Notes: generated by a model not told the origin, from the letters alone. A stretch of 42,966 nt of DNA from Gammaproteobacteria bacterium UBA2955 (GCA_002348825.1 DEBN01000062.1:1-42966), one strand, 5' to 3'; shown: positions 7,598 through 15,744, numbered from the stretch's first letter. A program made the numbers and translations.

Positions 7598-8995
7598 ATG
7601 TCGAAAGTAGGCATCGGCATTGATTTTGGAACCAGCAACTCTGCGGCAGCCATCTTTGACGGCGAGCAATTGCAGCTCGTGCGCCTTGAACAAGACGACG
7701 ACATCATTCCATCCGCCACCTACATTGATCGGTCGCTCACCGCCCAGACCGGTAATCAGGCGGTCAATCAATATATAGCCGACAACACTGGCCGGACCGT
7801 GGAGCTGATTCCTGAGGTGGTAGGCGAAACTAGCCAGTTTGTGGAAGCGGGCGGCGGCGATGAAGTGTCCGAAGTCGAGACTGCAACCCAGAAGGTTTAT
7901 GGCGCGGCCGTTACAGACAGCGGTATGCAAGGTCGGTTGTTCCGTGGCACCAAGCGGCTGCTTGGCGATGAAACGGTGCGCAGACTTATGGTCTTTGACC
8001 AGCCTTTTCGGTTGGTCGCTCTGATTACTCCGCTGTTGCTGCGCATTCGGCAGTCGATAGAGCAGCGAGTGGGTCCGGTAAACGGGGCGCACCTCGGTTA
8101 TCCGGTCAATTTTGAAGGGCGCGATCAATTTGCGAACGAATTAGCCCTTAATCGGTTAGGCGAGGCGTTTAATTACGCTGGGATAAAGAATCAACACTTT
8201 TTTCCAGAACCGATTGCCGCGGCGGTCAGTTATCTGCACAGCGACCCGGACGCGGATGGCGATTTGCTGCTGACGTTGGATTTTGGCGGCGGTACCCTGG
8301 ATTTTTGTGTGTTACGGCGGCAGCGCCAAGACTTTGAAGTGGTGGCTACTCACGGCATCGGCTTGGGTGGCGATCATATCGACCAATTGTTGTTCCGTAA
8401 GCTGCTGTTTCCGCACCTAGGCAAAGGGCAGGTCTGGCGTCGCCGTGGCTTTGATCGCGAGATTGAAACACGGTTCCCGTTTGAAGACTTTGAAGAGTTG
8501 TTGGTCAATTGGGCGATCACCTACACGTTAAACCAGAATCGATACACGACCCCGGTAATGGAATGCATTGCGGCAGGCGGGCCGGGTCAGAAGCAATTTG
8601 AACGACTGCGCGATGTTATTAAGCACAACTTGAGCTATTTGTTGTTCGCGCGTATCAAAGCGTTCAAAGCGGAGTTGTCTAGCCTCGATCGAGCGGTTTT
8701 GGACATTCCGGAAATCGACCTAGCCATTCCTATGCGGCGTTCGGAATTCGAAGCGCTAATCAGTGACCCTATCGCTGCGGTCGCCGAGGCTTTGGATACT
8801 GTCGTGGCGAAAGCGGGTTTACGCCATGCGGACATTGGGATTGTGCTGCGTACTGGTGGATCGAGTCTGATTCCAGCGGTCAATGACCTGTTGGTGCAGC
8901 GCTTCAGTGGTCGCGTCGTGGATCACGACCCGTTTACCAGTGTTGCGGCGGGGCTGGCCATCGCCAATTTCCGCCAGCTTCGCTACAGCCAATAG
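7598..8995 (+). CDS. Hsp70-family ATPase, YegD-like
   Basis: This 465-residue protein is an actin-fold ATPase of the YegD branch of Hsp70. Phosphate loop 1 is GIGIDFGTSNSAAA at its start, phosphate loop 2 is LTLDFGGGTLDFCVL (about 225-240), and the adenosine motif is VLRTGGSSLIPAVNDL (about 418-433). It ends just after the nucleotide-binding domain: the peptide-binding beta-sandwich and lid of DnaK are absent, as in YegD. Start is placed at ATG 7598, preceded by GAGAGG; the frame extends upstream to 7517 but that part has no family similarity. The client and cellular role are not established even for E. coli YegD. Confidence 0.9.
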   Translation: MSKVGIGIDFGTSNSAAAIFDGEQLQLVRLEQDDDIIPSATYIDRSLTAQTGNQAVNQYIADNTGRTVELIPEVVGETSQFVEAGGGDEVSEVETATQKVYGAAVTDSGMQGRLFRGTKRLLGDETVRRLMVFDQPFRLVALITPLLLRIRQSIEQRVGPVNGAHLGYPVNFEGRDQFANELALNRLGEAFNYAGIKNQHFFPEPIAAAVSYLHSDPDADGDLLLTLDFGGGTLDFCVLRRQRQDFEVVATHGIGLGGDHIDQLLFRKLLFPHLGKGQVWRRRGFDREIETRFPFEDFEELLVNWAITYTLNQNRYTTPVMECIAAGGPGQKQFERLRDVIKHNLSYLLFARIKAFKAELSSLDRAVLDIPEIDLAIPMRRSEFEALISDPIAAVAEALDTVVAKAGLRHADIGIVLRTGGSSLIPAVNDLLVQRFSGRVVDHDPFTSVAAGLAIANFRQLRYSQ

Positions 8996-9006
8996 CGCGA
9001 CTGCGC

Positions 9007-9654
9007 TCAGTCAATCTCGTTCGGTGGCTGCCAGGTTGGGTCTACCGTGGCAAAGAAGGACTTGAGAATCCGGTAGGTCAAGCCCCAGACGAAATGACCG
9101 CGTTCCAGTCGATAGCCATTAAATATCGTCGGCCGCCCTCCCATGGGCATCGTTTCGGTGCTGTGCAAGGTGTTCGCAGCAAGTACGTTTAATGGCGCCC
9201 ATACCACCTCTGCGACCTCGTGGTTGGGCGTAAAAGCGGGATCACCGGTTATTTGAAAGACATGCGGCGCAATAAGCATGTTCAGCACTCGGCCTCTGGG
9301 GTTCGCCTGTTCATGATCTAAGGCGCCAAGATATTTCGAATCTTCTAGGTCGAGACCGATTTCCTCTGACGTTTCTCGCATGGCCGCGCCGCGCAAGCCG
9401 TCGTCATAGGACTCCTTGTGGCCGCCTGGAAAAGCCATGTGCCCAGACCAGGGGTCGCCGGCTTTTTCGGCGCGCTTAATGAACAAAATGTCAGTGCTGC
9501 TGGGCGTTGCAGAGCGCTGTCGCAGAATAAGCGCCACCGCCGCCTCGCGCGTGTTGGCGTCTGTCTGGGCGAACTGCGCATCGTAAGCGGCAAGGCTTTG
9601 AGTGATTTTGTTTAACACAAGCTGGAATATTGCAAAACTGGCATCATGAACCAC
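9007..9654 (-). CDS. Nudix hydrolase, CoA-pyrophosphatase-like
   Basis: This 215-residue protein contains a Nudix box at residues about 77-101 (GGHKESYDDGLRGAAM then RETSEEIGL), preceded by FIKRAEKAGDPWSGHMAF. That resembles the extra motif of CoA and ADP-ribose pyrophosphatases, in which an R...GQxxFPGG segment directly precedes the box. Such enzymes cleave nucleoside diphosphate derivatives, for example CoA to phosphopantetheine and 3',5'-ADP. It converges on the YegD-like gene with 11 bases between them. CoA specificity is inferred from one motif; other substrates are possible. Confidence 0.85.
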   Translation of the reverse strand: MVHDASFAIFQLVLNKITQSLAAYDAQFAQTDANTREAAVALILRQRSATPSSTDILFIKRAEKAGDPWSGHMAFPGGHKESYDDGLRGAAMRETSEEIGLDLEDSKYLGALDHEQANPRGRVLNMLIAPHVFQITGDPAFTPNHEVAEVVWAPLNVLAANTLHSTETMPMGGRPTIFNGYRLERGHFVWGLTYRILKSFFATVDPTWQPPNEID

Positions 9655-9700
9655 TACTCTAACGGCTGTAGAGCAATCACGCGAGTAATGGAGATTTTGA

Positions 9701-10135
9701 GTGACGGATAATCAAGACCACACTGACCGCAAAGAGGCTCTGGCCAGCGACAGCAATCACTGCTTTGTTTGCGGTCCTGCGAACCCCATCGGGCTTGGGG
9801 TTAAATTTTTCCTAGATGGCGATGTTTGCCGGGGCGAGTTTACCCCCGCGCCCGAGCATGCGGGGTATCGTAACGTCACCCACGGCGGTATCGTGTTTAG
9901 CCTGCTTGATGACGTGATGGCTAATTTTTTGTGGTTACAGGGTCAGCAGTGCTTCACTGCCCGGGCCGATATCCGATACCGTAGCGAACTCATTGTGGGT
10001 ACGCCAGTGCGCCTCGAGGGCCGGTGCATCAAACGCAAACGCCGGTTGGCGCAGATGCAGGGGCAAGTTATTCGCATCGCAGACGACTATGTCGTGGCTG
10101 AGGCCGGTGCGGCGTTTATGCTTAATCGGCGTTAA
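9701..10135 (+). CDS. Hotdog-fold thioesterase (PaaI-like)
   Basis: This 144-residue protein has the hotdog-fold pattern: NHCFVCGPANPIGLG at about 20-34, then YRNVTHGGIVFSLLDDVMAN (about 51-70), where the HGG-xxx-LLD motif marks acyl-CoA thioesterases, and later ARADIRYRSEL. The N-terminal CxxCG..NP..GL segment is typical of a PaaI-related subgroup. It probably hydrolyses an acyl-CoA in the cytoplasm. The start is GTG at 9701 behind GGAG at 9690. It lies 69 bases before the MAPEG gene on the same strand. Confidence 0.85.
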   Translation: MTDNQDHTDRKEALASDSNHCFVCGPANPIGLGVKFFLDGDVCRGEFTPAPEHAGYRNVTHGGIVFSLLDDVMANFLWLQGQQCFTARADIRYRSELIVGTPVRLEGRCIKRKRRLAQMQGQVIRIADDYVVAEAGAAFMLNRR

Positions 10136-10204
10136 GCGGGTGGTTTTAATCGCAATAAGGCGGTTAAATCCGTCCATCTTTAGCAGGCGAACAAAGGGAC
10201 AGAC

Positions 10205-10588
10205 GTGGCTTATATAGTAATCATCGCAATGGTGGCGCTGTTACAGTTTATTTACTTCTCGATTCAAGTTGGTCGTGCTCGTGGTCGCTGCGACGTTGCT
10301 GCGCCTGCGACCACTGGTAATGAAGAGTTTGAGCGATACTTTCGAGTCCATCAAAATACCTTAGAGCAACTGGTGGTGTTCCTTCCGGCGTTAGTTGCTG
10401 CTGCAACGTTCGGCAATCAATTTTTTGCTGCGCCTGTTGGCCTACTCTTTGTGATCGGCCGCGCGCTTTATGCACGTGCGTACATCCGTGATCCGGGCTC
10501 TCGTACCATAGGCTTCGCGATGGGTCTGCTGGCAAATTTAGCGCTTATTGGCGCTGCGCTTGTGGGTGCGATTCAGCAAGCATTCTGA
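10205..10588 (+). CDS. MAPEG-family membrane protein
   Basis: This 127-residue integral membrane protein has four hydrophobic helices and the MAPEG signature region: ERYFRVHQNTLEQLVVFLPA (about 43-62) followed by GRALYARAYI (about 82-91). The family includes microsomal glutathione transferases and leukotriene C4 synthase; bacterial members are usually trimeric membrane proteins that can conjugate or reduce with glutathione. Start is GTG at 10205 with AAAGGGA upstream. Two soluble GST genes elsewhere in the window fit a glutathione-rich physiology, though they are not linked to it. Confidence 0.9.
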   Translation: MAYIVIIAMVALLQFIYFSIQVGRARGRCDVAAPATTGNEEFERYFRVHQNTLEQLVVFLPALVAAATFGNQFFAAPVGLLFVIGRALYARAYIRDPGSRTIGFAMGLLANLALIGAALVGAIQQAF

Positions 10589-10602
10589 GCTGCTTGAGTC
10601 CG

Positions 10603-11547
10603 TCAGGCTGGGTATTTTTTGCTCAGCCAGTCCAGCAGCGCCATATTGGTTTCCTCGGGCCGCTCTTGCTGTATCCAGTGGCCACAGGGGAATGATTGCA
10701 CGGTCAGGTCGCTTACGAAGTCTTGAAGATTTTCGGACTTTGGAACCATGTCGTAGTCGCCGTAGATCATCAGTGTGGGTTGGTAAATACGCTGCTCAAA
10801 GGCGCCGATGATTTCCCAGTTGCGACTGAAGTTACGGTACCAGTTGATACCGCCGGTGAAGCCGGATCTGGCGAAGGCGTCGAGAAAAACCTGCATGTCC
10901 TCATCTGACATCAACGGGTCGCCAGGCATACCGTCGGCCAGTTCCGGCATCGTCGCCATATTTATCATATTCATGCCCGGGCCTAAGCTCACCGGCGGGT
11001 GTTGCCACTGATTGGTTCGATACATGTTGTTCAGAAACTGGCGGGTATTGGCGGCAAAGACCTCATCAGCAACGCCCATTTGGCGATTGAAGTGCACGAT
11101 GTAAAAGTCGCCGCCAAGCATTTTTTCCCAGAATCCGACCCACTCCGTCGGGCCGCGCTGCATAAATGGCACGCTGAGGTTGGCCACGGCGCTGACCCGC
11201 TGGCGATGCATCATGGCCAAATTCCAAACGATTATGGCGCCCCAATCGTGGCCGATAAAACCGGCCTGCTCATAGCCGAAATAATCCAACAAGCCTACAA
11301 GATCGCCGGTTAGGTGTTCGATATCGTAATCGGTTACCCGATCGGGTCGGCTGGAATATCCATAGCCACGTTGGTTCGGCACGATCACATGGTAGCCAGC
11401 GTCTACCAACGGCTGAATTTGATAGCGCCACGAGTAGGCGTGTTCTGGCCAGCCATGACAGAGGACCAGCGGGGTCCCCTGGCCGGCGCTAAACACTTCC
11501 AGCGACACGCCGTTTACGTCGATGATTTGGGGTTGTGGAAAATCCAT
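10603..11547 (-). CDS. Alpha/beta hydrolase, epoxide-hydrolase-like
   Basis: This 314-residue protein fits the soluble epoxide hydrolase subfamily. It has the oxyanion motif HGWPEHAYSWRYQI (31-44), the PNQRGYGYSSRP strand-loop (58-69), a nucleophile Asp101 in GHDWGA rather than Ser, a cap with MNNMYRTNQW-like tyrosines, and a late acid and His (GDYDMVP, then CGHWIQQERPE). Asp nucleophiles open epoxides or displace halide. The HGWPE loop favours epoxide hydrolase over haloalkane dehalogenase. It converges on the MAPEG gene with a 14-base gap and is divergent from the methyltransferase gene. Confidence 0.88.
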   Translation of the reverse strand: MDFPQPQIIDVNGVSLEVFSAGQGTPLVLCHGWPEHAYSWRYQIQPLVDAGYHVIVPNQRGYGYSSRPDRVTDYDIEHLTGDLVGLLDYFGYEQAGFIGHDWGAIIVWNLAMMHRQRVSAVANLSVPFMQRGPTEWVGFWEKMLGGDFYIVHFNRQMGVADEVFAANTRQFLNNMYRTNQWQHPPVSLGPGMNMINMATMPELADGMPGDPLMSDEDMQVFLDAFARSGFTGGINWYRNFSRNWEIIGAFEQRIYQPTLMIYGDYDMVPKSENLQDFVSDLTVQSFPCGHWIQQERPEETNMALLDWLSKKYPA

Positions 11548-11667
11548 ACCGAGTCCCTAACTGGTTGCAGGTAGCTTTACGAAGGGTGAATGTAACTGAT
11601 TTACTGTGGAATTGGTCTTACGCACTTCGGGTGCTGCCAGAAAATACGACAACTTTGGAGAGCAATA

Positions 11668-12744
11668 ATGACGGCCGTAGATCAAGAAAAACTGGGTGAC
11701 TTTCTCAAGCAAACTGGTGGCATGGTCACTGCAGGGTTCAATTGTGCCATTTCGGTATTGGGCGATCGACTGGGTTTGTTTAAAGCGCTCTATGAGGTTG
11801 GTCCGTGCGACAGCGTAAGGCTGGCCGATGCGTTAAATTTGCATGAGCGTTGGGTACGTGAGTGGTTGCAGCACCAAGCCTGTGTTGGGCAGGTGGAATA
11901 TGATTCTGACGCCAATGTGTTTGCGCTCTCCGCGGAGGCCCACGCGGTATTGGTTGATGTCGATCACCCGGCTTATCTCATGGGTGCCTACGACGCTGCA
12001 TTGGCTGTTTTTCCCGCAGTCGAAAAGCTGCAAGACGCTTTCCGCACCGGTTTGGGCATGAGCTACGACGAGCATGGCCCCAATTGCGCCTGCGGTATCG
12101 AGCGGATGGGGGCGTTTTCCAAGCAGCATCGCTTGGTGCCCGAAATGCTGCCGATGATTCCGCGGATGCCAGAGCGTCTTGCTGCCGGGGCAGCCGTTGC
12201 TGATGTGGGCTGCGGCGGTGCGCTGTCAACCATTGCCATGGCGCAAGCGTTTCCAAGTACCCGGTTTGTTGGCTACGACACCTCGGAGCTTGCCTTGCAG
12301 CGTGCGCGCGCGAACATCGTCGAAGCCGGCGTAACGAATATAGAGCTGATTAATCCGCTGCAGCAGCCGTTACCGGAACAGCCGACTTTTGATTTGGTCA
12401 CGACTTTCGATGTTGTGCACGATACGCCGTATCCCGATCGTCTGATCAGTGATATTCACAGGGCGTTAAAACCTGAAAGTTACTGGCTTTGTGAGGACAT
12501 CAAAGGTTTCGAGACCTTTAATGAGAATCTGCAAAACCACCCGATTTCCGGGCTGTTGTATGGATTTTCGGTGATGGTATGCATGAACTCCGGCATGTCG
12601 ACTGCGGATGGTGCTGGACTTGGCACGCTCGGATTTACTCGCAATCTTGCCGAACAAATGACAAGGGCGGCTGGCTTTAGTGAGTTCCTGCAGCTTGATA
12701 TCGAAAGCCCAATGAACAATTATTATCTGCTGAAAAAACACTGA
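11668..12744 (+). CDS. Class I SAM-dependent methyltransferase with N-terminal winged helix
   Basis: This 358-residue protein has a winged-helix-like N-terminal domain (about 15-95, including SVRLADALNLHERWVREWLQ). A Rossmann methyltransferase follows, with the SAM loop VADVGCGGALSTIAMA (about 175-190), acidic GYDTSE after strand 2 and TTFDVVHDTPYPDRLI for strand 4. This architecture matches the O-methyltransferase-like group typified by mycobacterial Rv2258c. A good Shine-Dalgarno (GGAGAG) precedes the ATG. The acceptor substrate is not evident, and no biosynthetic cluster surrounds it. Confidence 0.85.
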   Translation: MTAVDQEKLGDFLKQTGGMVTAGFNCAISVLGDRLGLFKALYEVGPCDSVRLADALNLHERWVREWLQHQACVGQVEYDSDANVFALSAEAHAVLVDVDHPAYLMGAYDAALAVFPAVEKLQDAFRTGLGMSYDEHGPNCACGIERMGAFSKQHRLVPEMLPMIPRMPERLAAGAAVADVGCGGALSTIAMAQAFPSTRFVGYDTSELALQRARANIVEAGVTNIELINPLQQPLPEQPTFDLVTTFDVVHDTPYPDRLISDIHRALKPESYWLCEDIKGFETFNENLQNHPISGLLYGFSVMVCMNSGMSTADGAGLGTLGFTRNLAEQMTRAAGFSEFLQLDIESPMNNYYLLKKH

Positions 12745-12767
12745 GATGCCGTGACAGCTCGCAAGCA

Positions 12768-13187
12768 ATGAATGCGAACGATCGAATCGTTTCTGATACC
12801 CACAGTTTGTTGGTGGGATATCTGTTATGGATTTTCGGATTCCTGGGCGCTCACCGCTTTTATTTCGGCCGCCCGGTCAGCGGCACTGTTTATTTGTTTA
12901 CGCTTGGTTTGCTGGGTATTGGCTGGCTCATAGATTTGTTTTTAATGCCTCGTCTCGAAGCTCGAGCTGACCGAAATTTTGCAACCGGGCCGATAAATTA
13001 CACGGTAGCTTGGGTATTGCTGGTGTTTATAGGACCTCTTGGGCTGCACCGATTTTATATGGGTAAGCCGTGGACCGGTCTGCTCTATCTCGTGACTTTA
13101 GGTGTCTTTTTAGTCGGCGTAATTTTCGATTGGTGGACGCTAAATCGTCAGATTTCGGAAGAGAACATCCACCATAGATACCATTAG
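12768..13187 (+). CDS. Tandem TM2-domain membrane protein
   Basis: The 139-residue product contains two copies of the TM2 domain. The first spans about residues 16-60 (GFLGAHRFYFGRPVSG, TLGLLGIGWLIDL) and the second about 82-127 (GPLGLHRFYMGKPWTG, TLGVFLVGVIFDWWTL). Each copy is a pair of transmembrane helices with the conserved HRFYxGxxxxG turn and an Asp in the second helix, so the protein should have four helices. TM2 proteins are widespread and functionally poorly defined. It follows the methyltransferase by 23 bases and converges on the selenoprotein gene with 17 bases between stops. Confidence 0.88.
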   Translation: MNANDRIVSDTHSLLVGYLLWIFGFLGAHRFYFGRPVSGTVYLFTLGLLGIGWLIDLFLMPRLEARADRNFATGPINYTVAWVLLVFIGPLGLHRFYMGKPWTGLLYLVTLGVFLVGVIFDWWTLNRQISEENIHHRYH

Positions 13188-13204
13188 CGCCGCCTGTCGT
13201 CGCA

Positions 13205-14275
13205 CTAAATATCGTAGCGAGCGCTCTTTTCCGTATAGCTGAAACGTTGGATATCGGCCTGATTGCGCATCTCCACAGTCGTCTCGGCGACGTTCGGGTC
13301 TAACGGGATGCCCGTCGCGTCGGCGACTCGGGTGATTCCGTTGAAAGCGGCGGCAACCACTAAAGCGTCTGTTACTCGTTGCGCTCCCAGTGTCGCTGCG
13401 GCCTGCTCGCGCAAAGTCCTCAGGGTCGCCCACGCGCCGTGCACCGCGGCATCGGTCAGACCGCGCAACTCAGCCTCAGCAATAACGCCAACGGTGGTTT
13501 CCGCATCGGTTAGGCTTGTGACCTGATAACGCTGGTCAGTGTTCTGGCCGCTCGCACGGAGCAGGAGCGTGTGCGAGGTGGTTCAGTAGTAACACTCGTT
13601 AATGGCAGATACCCGCGCCGCTACAAACTCGGCCTGAGCCTGAGAGATCGAAAGATCTATGTCCGACAGTGAATAGTGTGGCCGGAATGTTGTGAAGAAC
13701 AAGTCCACAGCAGAGGGTACTAACCCCATAGCGCGGGCAATGTTTGGCACGACAGGTAAACCATGCCCCGCGATATCTGCGGGCGCATCCGTTACCGGTA
13801 CCCATCCGCCTACGTCTACCGCGTTTTGGTTGAACTGCCCCCGAGGTTTACCGTTTGCGGGCTCTGGTACTTCGGGTAATGCTATGTCCATGGCTTGATG
13901 CAGCGTGTCGATGATTACCGACGTGGTCACAACGCTAACGATTTCCACATATTGTTGAGCGGTTAGATCCGTCGCCGTAACCGCTTCAAACCAAGTCTTT
14001 GTGAGTCGACCAGGATCGCTGCGTATGCGATGGATCACATCCACGATATGTTCGGGCAGGTTGCTTGAGTCCTCATGCCTGCCATTTACTGAGTAAGGGC
14101 TCAGGGCCTCCTTGCGGCGTCGGCAGAGATCGCAGGTGGTGGCGGCTCTCGCCGCCTTTACCATTTCCACGCGCTCGCTGCCGGTAAAGAAGTCGCCTGC
14201 CCGACCGATGGTTTGCCAACTGGCGACGTGCGCTTGGCGCAACTTTGAGCTCAGTAATAAGTGGTCTGGATACAT
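13205..14275 (-). CDS. AhpD-like selenoprotein with in-frame TGA (Sec) in a CxxU motif
   Basis: One continuous frame of 356 residues is interrupted by a single TGA at 13583-13585, codon 231, and then runs on in the same frame to TAG at 13205. Before it lies INECYY; after it TTSHTLLLR. Read through, the site is C228-Y-Y-U231-T-T-S-H235 with Glu216 twelve residues before the Cys. That reproduces the AhpD catalytic spacing (Glu, CxxC, His three after the second Cys), with Sec replacing the resolving Cys. An N-terminal CMD-like half carries a second CDLC (48-51), and the C-terminus (AAFNGITRVADATGIPLD) is typical of peroxidase-related CMD proteins. A SECIS-like hairpin follows the TGA. It probably reduces peroxides by thiol chemistry. 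GAGGAA precedes the ATG. Treated conventionally it would be called as two fragments or a pseudogene. Confidence 0.88.
13544..13577 (-). promoter_or_regulatory. Candidate bacterial SECIS element
   Basis: Downstream of the TGA in the mRNA sense, nucleotides 19-24 (CUGCUC) pair with 30-35 (GAGCGG), giving six pairs including one U-G, closed by a five-base loop CGUGC at 25-29. The loop has a G in its second position, 26 bases after the UGA. Published bacterial SECIS rules ask for a small loop with G in the first two positions roughly 16-37 bases after UGA, and this fits. Two more pairs (16-17 with 38-39) extend the stem past an internal loop. A competing perfect 7-bp hairpin (CUCGCAC/GUGCGAG, nucleotides 6-12 and 26-32) overlaps it. 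SelB would bind here to deliver Sec-tRNA. Confidence 0.7.
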
Positions 14276-14418
14276 CTTAGTTATTCCTCGTTGACTAAAC
14301 GTATCCGGTTTGGCATCGCATATCTAGCTGCAGCGCGATTTCGGCGTAGCTTGAATTACGCGACCAAAGCGTAGACCCTCGCAGCTCTGAGTTAAATGAG
14401 AAGCGAGCAGTAGAAGGT

Positions 14419-15744
14419 ATGAGCGATTCCAAACACCGCAGTCCTCCATCCACGGGCTTTGATACGTTAGCGTTGCATGCAGGCCAATCACCCGACCCGA
14501 CGACGGGTGCCAGAGCGACACCTATTTATCAATCGGCGGCATTTGTATTTCCGGATTCAGATGTCGCAGCTGGCTTGTTCAATATCGAGCGAGCGGGTCA
14601 CGTCTATTCGCGGTTGTCTAATCCAACGAACGCGGTGCTCGAGGAACGCATGGCGGCTCTAGATCACGGTATCGGAGCGGTGGTCACCGCCAGCGGCCAA
14701 GCGGCTATGCACTTGGCGGTCACGACATTACTTAGCGCGGGGGATCACATTGTTTCGTCGCGCTCGCTGTACGGCGGCACGCATAACTTGTTGGAATACA
14801 CGCTGTCGCGCTTTGGCATCAGTACGACCTTTGTGGATCCTCGCGACCCCACAGCTTTTGCGGCTGCCATTCAAGAAAATACCAAATTGCTGTTCGGCGA
14901 GGTGCTTGGGAATCCCGGGCTGGAAGTGCTGGATATTCCAAGAATCGCGGCAGTCGCTCACGATCACGGGTTACCGTTATTGGTAGACGCCACCTTTGCT
15001 ACGCCTTACTTATGTCGTCCCATAGAGTTAGGCGCGGATTTGGTAATGCATTCCGCGACAAAGTTTCTCAGTGGCCATGGTGTCGTGATCGGCGGTGTAG
15101 TGGTGGATGGCGGTACTTTCGACTGGCTGGCGAATGACAAGTTCCCGACGCTGTCCCAACCCTATGCTGGGTTTCATGATCTTGTGTTCGCGGAGGAGTT
15201 TGGACCTCAGGCATTCATAACTCGAGCGCGTAAAGAAGGTATCCGAGATTTCGGTGCCTGTATGGCGCCGATGACGGCGTTTCAAATTTTGCAGGGGTTA
15301 GAGACATTACCGTTGCGTATGCAACGGCACGTCAGCAATGCATTAGAGGTCGCGCGTTATCTAGAAGCGCACCCGCTGGTTGAACAAGTCAGTCATCCTG
15401 GATTAAGCAGTCATCCGGATTACGAATTGGCGCAACAGATTTTACCTCTGGGTGCAGGAGCGGTGTTTAGCTTTGAACTGCGCGGCGGTCGTGAAGCCGG
15501 ACGCACACTGATCGAGAGCCTGTCACTGTTCTCACATCTAGCCAATGTGGGCGATGCGAAATCGCTGGTGATTCATCCAGCCAGCACTACGCATCATCGA
15601 GTCGAAGAACAAGCGTTGCGGGCCGCGGGCATTGGTCCGGGGCTGGTGCGGCTTAGCGTCGGCTTGGAGGACCCTAAAGATCTTTTGAGTGATTTAAAAA
15701 CCGCGCTTCGCGCGGTTGAAAAAAAGCTAGGCGGCAAGTCATGA
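14419..15744 (+). CDS. metY: O-acetylhomoserine sulfhydrylase-like PLP enzyme
   Basis: This 441-residue protein belongs to the Cys/Met-metabolism PLP family. Landmarks are FDTLALHAGQSPDPTTGA at the start, YSRLSNPTNAVLEERMAALD (63-82), SASGQAAMHL-type phosphate binding, and the PLP lysine Lys215 in HSATKFLSGHG. The opening and the EEFGPQAFITRARKEGIRDF segment favour O-acetylhomoserine aminocarboxypropyltransferase over cystathionine gamma-synthase. It would make homocysteine, or homoselenocysteine, from O-acetylhomoserine and sulfide. It overlaps the downstream hydrolase by four bases. It is divergent from the selenoprotein gene with 143 bases between, which may hold promoters for both. Confidence 0.9.
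   Translation: MSDSKHRSPPSTGFDTLALHAGQSPDPTTGARATPIYQSAAFVFPDSDVAAGLFNIERAGHVYSRLSNPTNAVLEERMAALDHGIGAVVTASGQAAMHLAVTTLLSAGDHIVSSRSLYGGTHNLLEYTLSRFGISTTFVDPRDPTAFAAAIQENTKLLFGEVLGNPGLEVLDIPRIAAVAHDHGLPLLVDATFATPYLCRPIELGADLVMHSATKFLSGHGVVIGGVVVDGGTFDWLANDKFPTLSQPYAGFHDLVFAEEFGPQAFITRARKEGIRDFGACMAPMTAFQILQGLETLPLRMQRHVSNALEVARYLEAHPLVEQVSHPGLSSHPDYELAQQILPLGAGAVFSFELRGGREAGRTLIESLSLFSHLANVGDAKSLVIHPASTTHHRVEEQALRAAGIGPGLVRLSVGLEDPKDLLSDLKTALRAVEKKLGGKS
15699..15717 (-). terminator. Terminator-like hairpin on the minus strand inside metY 3' end
   Basis: A perfect 8-bp inverted repeat AACCGCGC / GCGCGGTT with a 3-base loop spans 15699-15717. Read on the minus strand it is followed by TTTAAA, giving the shape of an intrinsic terminator; read on the plus strand it is followed by a run of A, so it would not terminate metY. 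It could stop leftward antisense transcription coming from the hydrolase gene at 16535-17164, whose stop interleaves with its convergent neighbour and leaves no room for its own terminator. The function is inferred. Confidence 0.4.

Noticed and set aside
7496..8128. A 210-codon minus-strand frame
   Set aside because: It is antisense to the start of the YegD-like ATPase gene, whose motifs are unmistakable.
13583..14275. The 230-codon frame as a complete gene, with 13205-13468 as a separate small gene or pseudogene fragment
   Set aside because: Both pieces are in the same frame, separated only by one TGA at a catalytic position; the region between (13469-13582) is open and protein-like, so one selenoprotein gene explains the data better.
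14344..14361. GCGTA...TACGC dyad between the selenoprotein and metY genes
   Set aside because: Short arms, and no similarity to a known methionine or SAM regulatory element that I can see; left unassigned.
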